A stretch of 64,000 nucleotides of DNA, from assembly GCF_018882245.1 (NCBI RefSeq), contig NZ_JACVOV010000001.1, positions 310,001-374,000 of the forward strand, given 5' to 3'. The first letter of the stretch is position 1, and the number at the start of each line of letters is the position of its first letter. The notes below the pieces were generated by a model, which saw only the letters and a program-made list of their open reading frames with translations, was not told where the DNA came from and did not search any database. The position numbers were made by a program, and so were the translations under genes. Of the stretch, positions 16,700-25,060 are shown piece after piece. Source of the stretch: Polynucleobacter sp. AP-Capit-er-40B-B4 (GTDB lineage: Bacteria > Pseudomonadota > Gammaproteobacteria > Burkholderiales > Burkholderiaceae).

Positions 16700-17199
16700 A
16701 TCAGGTGCAACCAGCGACCTAATTGGTGCCAAAAACTATCTGGCACCAAAGTCAGGAGCCAAGTAAACATAATGAAACGCAGTAGCTTGCCTATAAACAT
16801 ATAAATCAAGCATGGCTGCCAGGGAAGCTTTAACCATCCCGCCGCTAAACATAAAGGGTCGCCAAGACCAGGAAGCCAAGAAAGCAATAACAGCTTAGGG
16901 CCCCAACTTTCTAGCCAACGCTTAAGACGACTATTACTTGGCTCATCCATTGCTTTAAAGCTATTGCGAGCCACCACTCCAAGCCACCAGTCGACCATTC
17001 CACCCAATGTATTGCCAACTGTGGCAACCATAATCGCAAGCCAGAATAAGTGGGGATTTAGAGTGATATAGCCAAACAAGATAGGCTCGGAGCCCGCCGG
17101 TATTAATGTGGCGGAAATAAATGCGCTAATAAATACCGCTGGCAACCCTACAGATGGCATCCCAAACCAGGCAAAGAAATGCTCGAACATATGCTCCAT
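16696..17199 (-). CDS. YqaA family (SNARE-associated / DedA-like) inner-membrane protein
   Basis: About 167 residues with four or so membrane segments. PAVFISAFISATLIPAGSEP and the later WLPGLGDPLCLAAGWLKLPW match the DedA/VTT superfamily, subfamily YqaA, whose larger relatives include lipid scramblases/transporters. ATG at 17199 is chosen; GGAG lies 11 bases upstream. A TTG at 17235 would add 12 residues with no better ribosome site. It lies inside the catabolic island but on the opposite strand, so a link to that pathway is doubtful. Confidence 0.78.
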   Translation of the reverse strand: MEHMFEHFFAWFGMPSVGLPAVFISAFISATLIPAGSEPILFGYITLNPHLFWLAIMVATVGNTLGGMVDWWLGVVARNSFKAMDEPSNSRLKRWLESWGPKLLLLSWLPGLGDPLCLAAGWLKLPWQPCLIYMFIGKLLRFIMFTWLLTLVPDSFWHQLGRWLHLI

Positions 17200-17401
17200 T
17201 AAGACCAAGTCTCCAAGGCATAGGTGCGCAAGCAAGCAGACTCAATCCACTGGCTAAGCTTGTTGGCAATTATGGTGCCTTCATTTGGTCTCATATGGCC
17301 TATTTTGCCTTGTTTTGGTCAGGATCCAAGATTTCTAAATCTTGCTTAAACTAACGTCTGTAAGAGTAGTTAGACCATAAAACTTATAAATTGAGACATC
17401 C

Positions 17402-18571
17402 ATGAGTTACCCCATTCCAAAGCCAGACCAATATCAAGAAATGCGCGAAGCATTACGCGACCTCTGCGGCTCTTTTGATTCCGCTTACTGGCAAAAAATT
17501 GATCACGAAAGAGGCTATCCAGAAGCTTTTGTGGATGCGATGACCAAAGCTGGATGGTTGGCTGCCCTAATTCCAGAAGAATACGGTGGATCAGGCTTAG
17601 GTCTTGCCGAAGCCTCCGTCATCATGGAAGAGATTAATTTTTCCGGCGGCAATTCAGGCTCATGCCATGGGCAGATGTACAACATGGGCACCTTATTGCG
17701 TCACGGCTCAGAGGCCCAGAAAAAAATGTATCTTCCTAAAATTGCATCAGGCGTGTTGCGCTTGCAAAGCATGGCTGTGACTGAGCCGACAACAGGGACC
17801 GATACCACTAAATTAAAAACCACTGCAGTTAAAAAGGGTGACAAGTATGTGGTAAATGGCCAAAAGGTTTGGATCTCCCGCATTCAGCACTCCGATCTGA
17901 TGATCCTGCTGGCTCGCACTACCCCTATCAGTGAAGTGCAGCGTAAATCAGAAGGTATGTCGATCTTTATCGTGAATCTTGCTGATGCTATTGGCAAAGG
18001 TATGGAAGTTCGACCAATTGCTAATATGGTCAATCATGAAACCAATGAAGTGTTCTTTGATAATCTTGAAATTCCCGCTGAGAACCTCATTGGTACCGAG
18101 GGTCAGGGCTTTAAATATATTTTGGATGGCTTAAATGCAGAGCGCGTCTTAATTGCGGCTGAATGTATAGGTGATGCTTACTGGTTTATTGATCGCGCAC
18201 GTCGTTATGCCAATGACCGAGTTGTATTTGATCGACCTATTGGCAAAAACCAAGGCATTCAATTTCCGATCGCAGATAGCTATATTGAAACTGAGGCAGC
18301 CAATCTCATGCGCTTTAAAGCCTGTGAGCTATTTGATAATCACCAACCTTGCGGCCCAGAAGCCAATATGGCTAAGTACCTTGCAGCCAAAGCATCTTGG
18401 GAGGCTGCTAACGTGTGCTTACAAACCCATGGTGGTTTTGGTTTTGCCAATGAATATGATGTTGAACGTAAGTTTAGAGAAACTCGCCTTTATCAAGTAG
18501 CGCCAATTTCAACCAATTTGATTTATTCCTATATTGCCGAACACGTTCTTGGACTACCAAGATCTTTCTAA
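17402..18571 (+). CDS. Acyl-CoA dehydrogenase family flavoprotein
   Basis: 389 residues covering the three acyl-CoA dehydrogenase domains. MAVTEPTTGTDTTKLKT and KVWISRIQHSD match the FAD-binding middle domain, and LQTHGGFGFANEYDVERKFR the C-terminal helical domain. It would form an alpha,beta-double bond in a CoA thioester using FAD. At the place where medium-chain enzymes have catalytic Glu ('YEGT'), this protein reads LYQVAPIST, with Gln365. Either this subfamily uses another base, or the reaction is different. It is followed after 12 bp by a class III CoA-transferase, a common pair in CoA-thioester catabolism. Confidence 0.87.
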   Translation: MSYPIPKPDQYQEMREALRDLCGSFDSAYWQKIDHERGYPEAFVDAMTKAGWLAALIPEEYGGSGLGLAEASVIMEEINFSGGNSGSCHGQMYNMGTLLRHGSEAQKKMYLPKIASGVLRLQSMAVTEPTTGTDTTKLKTTAVKKGDKYVVNGQKVWISRIQHSDLMILLARTTPISEVQRKSEGMSIFIVNLADAIGKGMEVRPIANMVNHETNEVFFDNLEIPAENLIGTEGQGFKYILDGLNAERVLIAAECIGDAYWFIDRARRYANDRVVFDRPIGKNQGIQFPIADSYIETEAANLMRFKACELFDNHQPCGPEANMAKYLAAKASWEAANVCLQTHGGFGFANEYDVERKFRETRLYQVAPISTNLIYSYIAEHVLGLPRSF

Positions 18572-18583
18572 GAAATCACCCAT

Positions 18584-19768
18584 ATGAGCGTTCGTCCACT
18601 AGATGGCATTACGGTTGTTGCACTAGAGCATGTCATTGCAGCACCATTCTGCACTCGGCAATTGGCTGATTTAGGTGCGCGCATTATTAAAATTGAACGC
18701 CCTGGCGGTGGAGACTTTGCGAGAGGTTATGACACTCAGGTTGAGGGGCTCTCCTCTCACTTCGTTTGGGTCAATCGATCTAAAGAGAGTTTGACGCTTG
18801 ACCTCAAGCAAGACTCCGCAATGGCAATCTTAAAAAATTTATTGAAAACCGCAGATGTCTTTATTCAAAACCTTGCGCCTGGCGCAGCCTCTCGCATGGG
18901 CCTGAGCCCAGAGGTTTTGCAGAAGGACAATCCAGGATTAATTACCTGCGCTATCTCGGGTTACGGCAATGATGGACCCTATCGCGATAAAAAGGCCTAT
19001 GACCTCCTTATCCAAAGTGAAGCGGGATTTCTTTCAATTACCGGGACGCCGGAGACGCCAAGCAAAGCTGGTAACTCAATCGCCGACATTGCGGCAGGAA
19101 TGTACGCGTATACGAATATCTTGGCAGCATTGCTACAAAGAGGCAAAACCGGGAAAGGCTCGGTGATTGATATCTCCATGCTTGAGGCATTAAGTGAGTG
19201 GATGAGTTTCCCAATGTATTACGCCTATAAAGGCGCGGAGCCCCCACCAAGAAATGGTGCATCCCATGCAACCATCTACCCATATGGACCATTCAAGGCA
19301 GGCGACGGCAAGACTGTCATGCTGGGTCTTCAAAATGAACGTGAATGGGTGCAGTTTTGCGAGACAGTTTTAGAGAATCCCGCACTAGCTCAAGATGAAC
19401 GCTTTGATCGCAACTTCAAACGCAACGAAAAACGTGCCGAACTCTTAGAGATCATTGATGCTTGTTTTAACAAACTCAGTTCCGAGCAATTAATTGCTCG
19501 ATTAGAAAAAGCACAAATTGCAAATGCCCATCTCAATGACATGGCGGGACTTTGGAAGCATGAGCAATTGCAAGCGCGTAAACGTTGGACTGAAGTTGAT
19601 ACCCCGAATGGCTCCATAGCCGCCCTTTTACCTCCGGGCCTCAATGACAGCTACGACTACCGCATGGATCCCATACCTGCCGTAGGACAGCACACTGACG
19701 CCATCCTCAAAGAACTTGGAATATCAGATTCCGATATTGCAGATATGCGAGCGAGCGGAGCGATTTAA
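18584..19768 (+). CDS. Class III (CaiB/BaiF family) CoA-transferase
   Basis: 394 residues. The opening VVALEHVIAAPFCTRQLADLG and IKIERPGGGDFARG are family signatures. The catalytic aspartate is D168 in NSIADIAAGMYA. Such enzymes move CoA between carboxylic acids through an aspartyl-CoA thioester. It is 12 bp behind the acyl-CoA dehydrogenase, so it probably activates the acid that enzyme oxidises. Its stop overlaps by four bases the stop of the convergent cardiolipin synthase. Confidence 0.9.
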   Translation: MSVRPLDGITVVALEHVIAAPFCTRQLADLGARIIKIERPGGGDFARGYDTQVEGLSSHFVWVNRSKESLTLDLKQDSAMAILKNLLKTADVFIQNLAPGAASRMGLSPEVLQKDNPGLITCAISGYGNDGPYRDKKAYDLLIQSEAGFLSITGTPETPSKAGNSIADIAAGMYAYTNILAALLQRGKTGKGSVIDISMLEALSEWMSFPMYYAYKGAEPPPRNGASHATIYPYGPFKAGDGKTVMLGLQNEREWVQFCETVLENPALAQDERFDRNFKRNEKRAELLEIIDACFNKLSSEQLIARLEKAQIANAHLNDMAGLWKHEQLQARKRWTEVDTPNGSIAALLPPGLNDSYDYRMDPIPAVGQHTDAILKELGISDSDIADMRASGAI

Positions 19769-21240
19769 AGTAGCGGCGAGGTCAGATGTGCGGCGTTCTC
19801 AAGATAGCGACGCCATGTTGGTCTTTTAGCCCAGGCTTTTGGATCAACATAATCTGATTGCACTAAGTAAGACTCTATTAACTCCTCTAACTTAGCGCAA
19901 AAATCAACGTTGTAAACAATGAGGCTGATTTCAAAATTCAGGCGCAAACTGCGTTGATCAAAGTTCACTGAACCGAAGATGGAAATCCGCTTGTCAATCA
20001 ATAGACTCTTGGTATGCAGCAAGCCCCCATGAAACTCGGCAATGGTTACGCCCGAGTTCATCAAGTCCTCATAGAAACTTTTACTACTCCAAGCTACCAA
20101 GGTGGAATCATTCAATTTCGGAACAATCAGAGTGACCTTGACGCCCCTGGCTGCAGCAGCCATCAGCGCCTGGATTAAACCATCGTCCGGTCCAAAATAA
20201 GGCGTAGTAATGGTCAACTCTTCACGAGCATCCATGATGGCCGATAGCAAGACCTGATAAAGAATATCGTCACGGTAAACTGGACCAGAAGAGAACTCTT
20301 GAGCTATAGCGCCTCCTACATGAGGCGATGCTGGCGGCTCTCGATCTTTAAAGTTAGTAATACTTGGGTTATCAACACTCCAATCGAATGCAAAGGTCAA
20401 CTCAAACTGTGCAGCGACTGGGCCTTCGATACGCACCATCGCATCCACCCACTCACCCACACCGGAGTCCTGCTTAAATGTGCGCGGATCAACTAAATTC
20501 ATACTACCGGTCCACACTACAGCACCATCTATAACGAATATCTTGCGATGAAGGCGCAAATCAGCACGACGGAACTGAAAGCGACCAATCTGAATCGGCA
20601 ATGCCTCTGTTACCTCGATCCCAGCCTTGCGAAAACGTGCTGGCCAAGGAGACTTAAACCAATCTTTACTACCCAGAGAATCCAGCAATACACGACAAGC
20701 CACACCGCGCTGAGATGCCGCAATCAAAGCTTCGCAAACTCTATCGGCATCGCCGCCCAAAGCCCAAATATAAAACTCAAGATGCAAGCTTTTTTTGGCG
20801 TTGTTAATCTCATCGATAAAATTTTGTAAGATTTTGAGTGAGTTGGTATGCAATTCAATTTTGTTCCCAGCTACCACTGGTGAGCCATTTTTAGATTCAG
20901 CCAACAGACTAAGGGCCCTACCCTCGACTGGTAACTCCTGTCTATCGCCTGCAAACTCCTGGCGCATTGTCTCGGTAATTTTTTCGTACTCGTGATTCAT
21001 GCGAACAATCTTGCGGGTAAGCTTTCGGCCTACGGGTCTTTCGCCTATCAGAACGTACAAGGCAATTCCCAAAAGGGGTACTAATATCACGATCAGAAAC
21101 CATGCGAATGCTACACCCACTGGCCTTCTGGCTGAAATCAAGTGAAGGCCAAACAAAAGCACAATGAGGATGTGTACGATTGGAACCCATATTAGAGAGA
21201 ATCCAAAAACGGATCCAAAAATAAACGACAAAATATTCAT
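19765..21240 (-). CDS. cls: Cardiolipin synthase (phospholipase D superfamily)
   Basis: 491 residues. Two N-terminal membrane helices (about 10-33 and 43-66) are followed by two HKD domains: H231-K233-D238 in LHRKIFVIDGAVVWTGSMN, and H409-K411-D416 in HTKSLLIDKRISIFGSVNFD. Length and N-terminal helices match ClsA-type synthases, which join two phosphatidylglycerols (or use phosphatidylethanolamine) at the inner membrane. Its ATG overlaps the stop of the EEP gene (ATGA), indicating translational coupling. The pairing with an EEP protein recalls the ybhP-clsB arrangement of enterobacteria. Confidence 0.9.
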   Translation of the reverse strand: MNILSFIFGSVFGFSLIWVPIVHILIVLLFGLHLISARRPVGVAFAWFLIVILVPLLGIALYVLIGERPVGRKLTRKIVRMNHEYEKITETMRQEFAGDRQELPVEGRALSLLAESKNGSPVVAGNKIELHTNSLKILQNFIDEINNAKKSLHLEFYIWALGGDADRVCEALIAASQRGVACRVLLDSLGSKDWFKSPWPARFRKAGIEVTEALPIQIGRFQFRRADLRLHRKIFVIDGAVVWTGSMNLVDPRTFKQDSGVGEWVDAMVRIEGPVAAQFELTFAFDWSVDNPSITNFKDREPPASPHVGGAIAQEFSSGPVYRDDILYQVLLSAIMDAREELTITTPYFGPDDGLIQALMAAAARGVKVTLIVPKLNDSTLVAWSSKSFYEDLMNSGVTIAEFHGGLLHTKSLLIDKRISIFGSVNFDQRSLRLNFEISLIVYNVDFCAKLEELIESYLVQSDYVDPKAWAKRPTWRRYLENAAHLTSPLL

Positions 21241-21989
21241 ACAAGTTCCAATTCAGCAGTAATACCTAGATGATCTGATAGCTTTAGCCATTCATGCAAA
21301 ATTTTTGCAGAATGAATTTTTAATCCACGCACATAAATCCGATCCATAGGAAGTAATGGCTTCACACTCGGAAAAGTTTTCGCCGGCGAACCAGTGAGTA
21401 CCTCAAATACCTCATCAAAACCAGCGGCTTTCATAGGCGCGCTCACGCGATTACGCCAATCGTTAAAGTCTCCTGCAACGATCGTGGGTCCATCTTGTGT
21501 CAAATCCTGAATGTGCCGAATAATAGCCTCCAGCTGCCGCTCTCTACCGCGCTCAAAGAGCGCCAGATGCACGCAAAAACAATGAATAGGCCTATCGATA
21601 CCTTCTAGCCTAGTAATGCTGTGCAGCAGCCCACGACTCTCAAAGCGATATGCGGAGATATCGTAGTTATTTCCTTTTTGCTGAGGATGTTTAGAAAGAA
21701 TCGCATTGCCATGGTGCCCATCACGATATTCCACATTCTTTCCATAATGCCAATGCTGCCAAAAATCCTCGGAGAGAAAGTGAGTTAACTCTGTCAGCGG
21801 CCATTGCTCAAAGCGCCTTAACCTTCCTCGATGTTCCTGCTGCAATTCTTGCAAAAAGAGTAGGTCTGGATAATGACTGCGCATTTTCTGGCGCAATTGA
21901 TAAATCGTTGCATGCCGATGCAAGGGCGATAAACCCTTATGAACATTCATGCTTAAAACCGTAAAGCGGGAAGAGTTAACTAGGTTCAT
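21237..21989 (-). CDS. Endonuclease/exonuclease/phosphatase (EEP) family protein, YbhP-like
   Basis: 250 residues. EEP-fold motifs are visible in order: VLSMNVHKGLSP (N-terminal metal Asn), LLFLQELQQ (metal Glu), CFCVHLALF (catalytic His), IVAGDFNDWRN (Asp/Asn) and LKLSDHLGITAEL (C-terminal Asp-His). The fold covers nucleases and lipid or sugar phosphatases. Being coupled to cardiolipin synthase suggests a lipid-related phosphodiesterase role, as guessed for YbhP. Its ATG shares a base with the TAA of the BFD gene (TAATG). Confidence 0.85.
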   Translation of the reverse strand: MNLVNSSRFTVLSMNVHKGLSPLHRHATIYQLRQKMRSHYPDLLFLQELQQEHRGRLRRFEQWPLTELTHFLSEDFWQHWHYGKNVEYRDGHHGNAILSKHPQQKGNNYDISAYRFESRGLLHSITRLEGIDRPIHCFCVHLALFERGRERQLEAIIRHIQDLTQDGPTIVAGDFNDWRNRVSAPMKAAGFDEVFEVLTGSPAKTFPSVKPLLPMDRIYVRGLKIHSAKILHEWLKLSDHLGITAELELV

Positions 21990-22189
21990 TAAAACTGCCC
22001 TGCTGCGCGCTGACGACGAACGCGTGCCAAGTAGATTTCACCTTCAACCAAATCCTGGCACTGCATACATTTATTGCAAATAGAAGCCTGCTCACGCAAC
22101 TCATCAATAGAGTCGATCGGATGAGTATCCAAATACTCACGCAAATCCACATCGAGGACCTCATTGCAGAGGCAAACCACTTCAGCCAT
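21989..22189 (-). CDS. BFD-like [2Fe-2S] ferredoxin domain protein
   Basis: 66 residues. Cysteines C6 and C8 (CLC) and C41 and C44 (CMQC) match the CXC...CXXC pattern of bacterioferritin-associated ferredoxin domains; an additional C38 precedes them. Stand-alone BFD proteins typically reduce bacterioferritin to release iron, or serve as Fe-S modules for other enzymes. No bacterioferritin is nearby; instead it is the first gene of an overlapping operon with an EEP protein and cardiolipin synthase. The basic tail (VRRQRAAGQ) is unlike an enzyme active site. Confidence 0.8.
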   Translation of the reverse strand: MAEVVCLCNEVLDVDLREYLDTHPIDSIDELREQASICNKCMQCQDLVEGEIYLARVRRQRAAGQF

Positions 22190-22239
22190 AAGTCGAAAAT
22201 AGGGAAATCAATCTCATTACAGCCATTTTGCCATTGCCT

Positions 22240-22248
22240 TGATAGAAT
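22240..22248 (+). promoter_or_regulatory. Extended -10 promoter directly before tupB (leaderless transcript likely)
   Basis: TGATAGAAT is an extended -10 element (TGn plus TAGAAT, 5/6 to consensus) ending 7 bases before the tupB ATG, with no good -35 and no Shine-Dalgarno sequence in CTAGCGC. Transcription would begin at about the A of ATG (22255-22256), giving a leaderless mRNA. Confidence 0.5.
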
Positions 22249-22255
22249 CTAGCGC

Positions 22256-22951
22256 ATGTTGAAAGCTTTTCAGGACGCCCTTACTTTGCTTGCCCATCTT
22301 GATGGTGCAGTTTTGGGCATCGTTCTGGTATCACTACAAGTCAGCCTGAGCGCCCTTTTGATTGGCACACTTTTAGGCCTGCCTATTGGCGCCCTTCTGG
22401 CAACCGAGCAATTTACCGGCAAAAAGACGATTATTGTGACCCTCAATACCCTGATGGGCGTGCCTACAGTGATAGTTGGGGTCCTGGTTTATCTCATGCT
22501 ATCGCGTACAGGCCCCCTGGGAGCTTGGGGCTGGTTATTTACGATCAAGGGTATGGTTGTGGCTCAGACCCTGCTCACGACCCCGCTAATTGCTGCCCTG
22601 AGCCGACAAATCCTCGAGGATTCTTGGAGGGTTCATAGAGATTCTTTTCTAAGCCTAAAACTACCCCCACTCTCACGTTTTAAGTGGCTTTTATGGGATT
22701 GCCGCTTTTCCCTGACGATTGCCGTCCTTGCTGGTCTAGCCAGGGCGATCTCTGAGGTGGGAGCAGTCATGATTGTGGGCGGCAATATCGATCGCTCCAC
22801 CAGAACTATGACCACAGCTATTGCACTAGAGACAAGCAAAGGAGATCTGCCTTTAGCTCTCGCCCTTGGAATAGTCCTACTGATGATTGTCCTGCTGGCT
22901 AATTTATTTACGTTTGCAGTGCGCCAAGTCGCGGAGCACCGCTATGGTTAA
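22256..22951 (+). CDS. tupB: Tungstate/molybdate-type ABC transporter permease (TupB-like)
   Basis: 231 residues with five to six membrane helices. The region LNTLMGVPTVIVGVLVYLML and the cytoplasmic-loop motif ARAISEVGAVMIVGGNI (EAA-type) match TupB permeases. The family imports tungstate with high affinity, or molybdate/vanadate in some members. The ATPase gene overlaps its 3' end by 8 bases. No TupA binding protein is encoded next to it. The neighbour on the opposite strand is a formate dehydrogenase locus, whose enzyme needs Mo or W. Confidence 0.85.
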   Translation: MLKAFQDALTLLAHLDGAVLGIVLVSLQVSLSALLIGTLLGLPIGALLATEQFTGKKTIIVTLNTLMGVPTVIVGVLVYLMLSRTGPLGAWGWLFTIKGMVVAQTLLTTPLIAALSRQILEDSWRVHRDSFLSLKLPPLSRFKWLLWDCRFSLTIAVLAGLARAISEVGAVMIVGGNIDRSTRTMTTAIALETSKGDLPLALALGIVLLMIVLLANLFTFAVRQVAEHRYG

Positions 22952-23651
22952 TGCCGTTGAAAATTTTGAGAAGTTTATTGAACTCAAAGACATCATCGTC
23001 AAGAGCAATGGCAGAATAATTCTCAATATTCCGCATGCGATTATTCCAGCCGACAGAATTACTGCTTGCATTGGTCCGAATGGTGCTGGAAAAACGACTT
23101 TTCTCAAGGTGCTTGATGGTCTTATCAAACCGGATAGCGGCACTGTCACCTACTCTTTCAAAACTAAGACTTCTTTAGTTCTGCATCACACCCCCATGAT
23201 TAAAGCTTCTGCAGCCGCTAACATTGGGATTGTTCAAGATGTCGATTCAAGCATCACCAAATTAGATGTACAAAAGGTTATGGATGAAGTTGGTCTTAGC
23301 AACTTAGCTAATAGTCCAGCACATAAATTATCTGCTGGCGAAAGACAAAAACTATGTCTTGCAAGAGCTATTCTTTTAAAGCCAAACTTAGTTTTATTGG
23401 ATGAGCCTACCGCGAATCTTGATCCAAACACCACTGAGCAGGTTGAAGACCTCATTCGGAAATTTGATCAACATGGTGCGGATGTGATTTTTTCATCTCA
23501 CCAACTTGCTCAAGTCCAAAGACTCGCTCAGCACATCATCTTCATTGACCAAGGCGAGATAAAAGAAAAGGGACCCGTAGGCCCCTTCTTTGATAATCCC
23601 CAAACAAAAGCAGCGAAGCGCTACTTACATCAAGAGTTGTTATCCGATTAA
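22944..23651 (+). CDS. tupC: ABC transporter ATP-binding protein (TupC-like)
   Basis: 235 residues from ATG at 22944. This start overlaps the permease end; an in-frame ATG farther upstream at 22887 would add a tail that just re-reads the permease. Walker A GPNGAGKTT, signature LSAGERQKLCLARA, Walker B LVLLDEPTANLDP and switch FSSHQLAQ are all present. It powers the TupB-type permease. The stop abuts the stop of the convergent secreted-protein gene with zero bases between. Confidence 0.88.
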   Translation: MVNAVENFEKFIELKDIIVKSNGRIILNIPHAIIPADRITACIGPNGAGKTTFLKVLDGLIKPDSGTVTYSFKTKTSLVLHHTPMIKASAAANIGIVQDVDSSITKLDVQKVMDEVGLSNLANSPAHKLSAGERQKLCLARAILLKPNLVLLDEPTANLDPNTTEQVEDLIRKFDQHGADVIFSSHQLAQVQRLAQHIIFIDQGEIKEKGPVGPFFDNPQTKAAKRYLHQELLSD

Positions 23652-23948
23652 TTACTTAGCAGCAGGTGCCGCTGGAGCTGCTGGTGCAGCTGCTGCCGCA
23701 GCTACCGGCGGAGTAAATGGTGGAGGCGCTACACAAGCTGCTGGAGCTGCAGTTCCAGAAACTCTGTAGCGATCTGCAACACGGTTCTGGGCTTGACAAA
23801 GCTGATAGGCCCCTACTCTATCCCCATAAGCTGACTTAGCTTTAGTTAAAGCTGCAGCTTCTGCTTGCTCAGGTGTCAATGGAGGTAATGCAGCAAAAGC
23901 TGCAGTTCCAGCAAAAGCACAGAATGTGAAAGCAATGATTTTTTTCAT
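23652..23948 (-). CDS. Small secreted Ala/Pro-rich protein at the end of the formate dehydrogenase locus
   Basis: 98 residues. A clear Sec signal peptide (MKKIIAFTFCAFAGTAAFA, cleavage before LPPL) is followed by a helix-prone segment (PEQAEAAALTKAKSAYGDR). Then come two cysteines (C51 in QLCQAQ and C72 in AACVAPP) and a low-complexity Ala/Pro tail. The two cysteines could form a disulfide in the periplasm. It lies 3 bp downstream of the cytochrome b subunit gene on the same strand, so it is the last gene of the locus. I do not recognise a family; a link to formate dehydrogenase is from position only. Confidence 0.75.
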   Translation of the reverse strand: MKKIIAFTFCAFAGTAAFAALPPLTPEQAEAAALTKAKSAYGDRVGAYQLCQAQNRVADRYRVSGTAAPAACVAPPPFTPPVAAAAAAPAAPAAPAAK

Positions 23949-23951
23949 GGC

Positions 23952-25013
23952 TTATCCCTTTTTATTGAGTTCGTCATACCAGAGCTCATGATGCTCTTTA
24001 GCCCAAGTAGCATCAACATAGCCAGTCTTCATGCCATCAATTGAGCCTTGCATACCAATGGTACCGATATAGATGTGTCCCATTGCCATTGCAGACATCA
24101 AGATTGCAGCACTGCTATGAATGATGTTAGCAATCTGCATCGTGCCACGAGTGTATTCAATAGTCATAAATGGCACGATCATGTCGAGCACAAATCCTGA
24201 GGCTGAAATTACCAGACCCAAGAATGTCATACCAAACCAGAACCAGATCTTTTCACCGCCATTGAAGAAACCAGCTGGCACATGCTTGCCACTGAAAATT
24301 CCACCAAAGGTTAAATACCATTGCAAGTCACCTTTGCCAGGTAAATTCTTATGTGCAAAAAGCAAGAAGAAGATCACGACACAAATCGTAAACAACGGTC
24401 CGGTAAAGTTATGAATGTTTTTGCAAACGTCTAGGAAAGAGCCATAAGCAGCTCCACCCATCAATGGCATTGCAAAGTATTTTCCATAGAGAATGAGCAA
24501 ACCAGTAAATGCCAAGGCTAAAAAGCTAAATGCCATCAACCAGTGCACCAAGCGATCAAATGCACTGAAGCGTTTGATCTTCACGCCTGACATTGGTTCA
24601 TGCAGCTTGATTGAACCTTTGATGGTGTACATAGCAATAATGCCAAAGAAAGCGATTGCTAATAACCAACCGCCATAGACTGTGATTACGCCGTTGCGAA
24701 TCAAGCGCCACTGTTGACCAGAGCGCTGAATCAATACGCTAGCCTCTTTGTCTGGAATGCTGACATAGTTATATGGATCGCTATTGGCAGTAGTAAAAAT
24801 CGATGGGTTCGCTGGCTGAGACTGAGCCTGCGTTCCATTAGCCAAAGCATTTGGATTGGCCGGCACAGACAATGGCGGAATATCTACTCCGCTAGCGGAT
24901 GGCAGCGGCGCCATCGGTGCACGCTCAGCGAAACTGATCCCGCTTGCCAAAGTTAGCGACAAACCTGCGGTCACCACTAAAGCGCGTAGAACTTTTGAAA
25001 ATGATCGTTTCAT
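23952..25013 (-). CDS. Formate dehydrogenase cytochrome b556 (gamma) subunit
   Basis: 353 residues from ATG at 25013, which has AAGGAC about 7 bases upstream; the ATG at 25019 is too close to it. The order is signal peptide (to about residue 29), a Pro-rich periplasmic stretch, SIPDKEASVLIQRSGQQWR, then four or five membrane helices with haem-ligand histidines (FDRLVHWLMAF, NIHNFTGPLF, IIHSSAAILMS, AMGHIYIG). This is the quinone-reducing membrane anchor of respiratory formate dehydrogenase. The N-terminal extension with a signal peptide is typical of this branch, not an artefact. Confidence 0.9.
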   Translation of the reverse strand: MKRSFSKVLRALVVTAGLSLTLASGISFAERAPMAPLPSASGVDIPPLSVPANPNALANGTQAQSQPANPSIFTTANSDPYNYVSIPDKEASVLIQRSGQQWRLIRNGVITVYGGWLLAIAFFGIIAMYTIKGSIKLHEPMSGVKIKRFSAFDRLVHWLMAFSFLALAFTGLLILYGKYFAMPLMGGAAYGSFLDVCKNIHNFTGPLFTICVVIFFLLFAHKNLPGKGDLQWYLTFGGIFSGKHVPAGFFNGGEKIWFWFGMTFLGLVISASGFVLDMIVPFMTIEYTRGTMQIANIIHSSAAILMSAMAMGHIYIGTIGMQGSIDGMKTGYVDATWAKEHHELWYDELNKKG

Positions 25014-25060
25014 ACACATGTCCTTAAACGTTTTCGTTTTATTTATAGTTATTTAGTTGA

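Noticed and set aside
22887-22943. Longer N-terminus for the TupC-type ATPase
   Set aside because: The added 19 residues only re-read the end of the permease gene in another frame; ATG at 22944 gives the usual family start.
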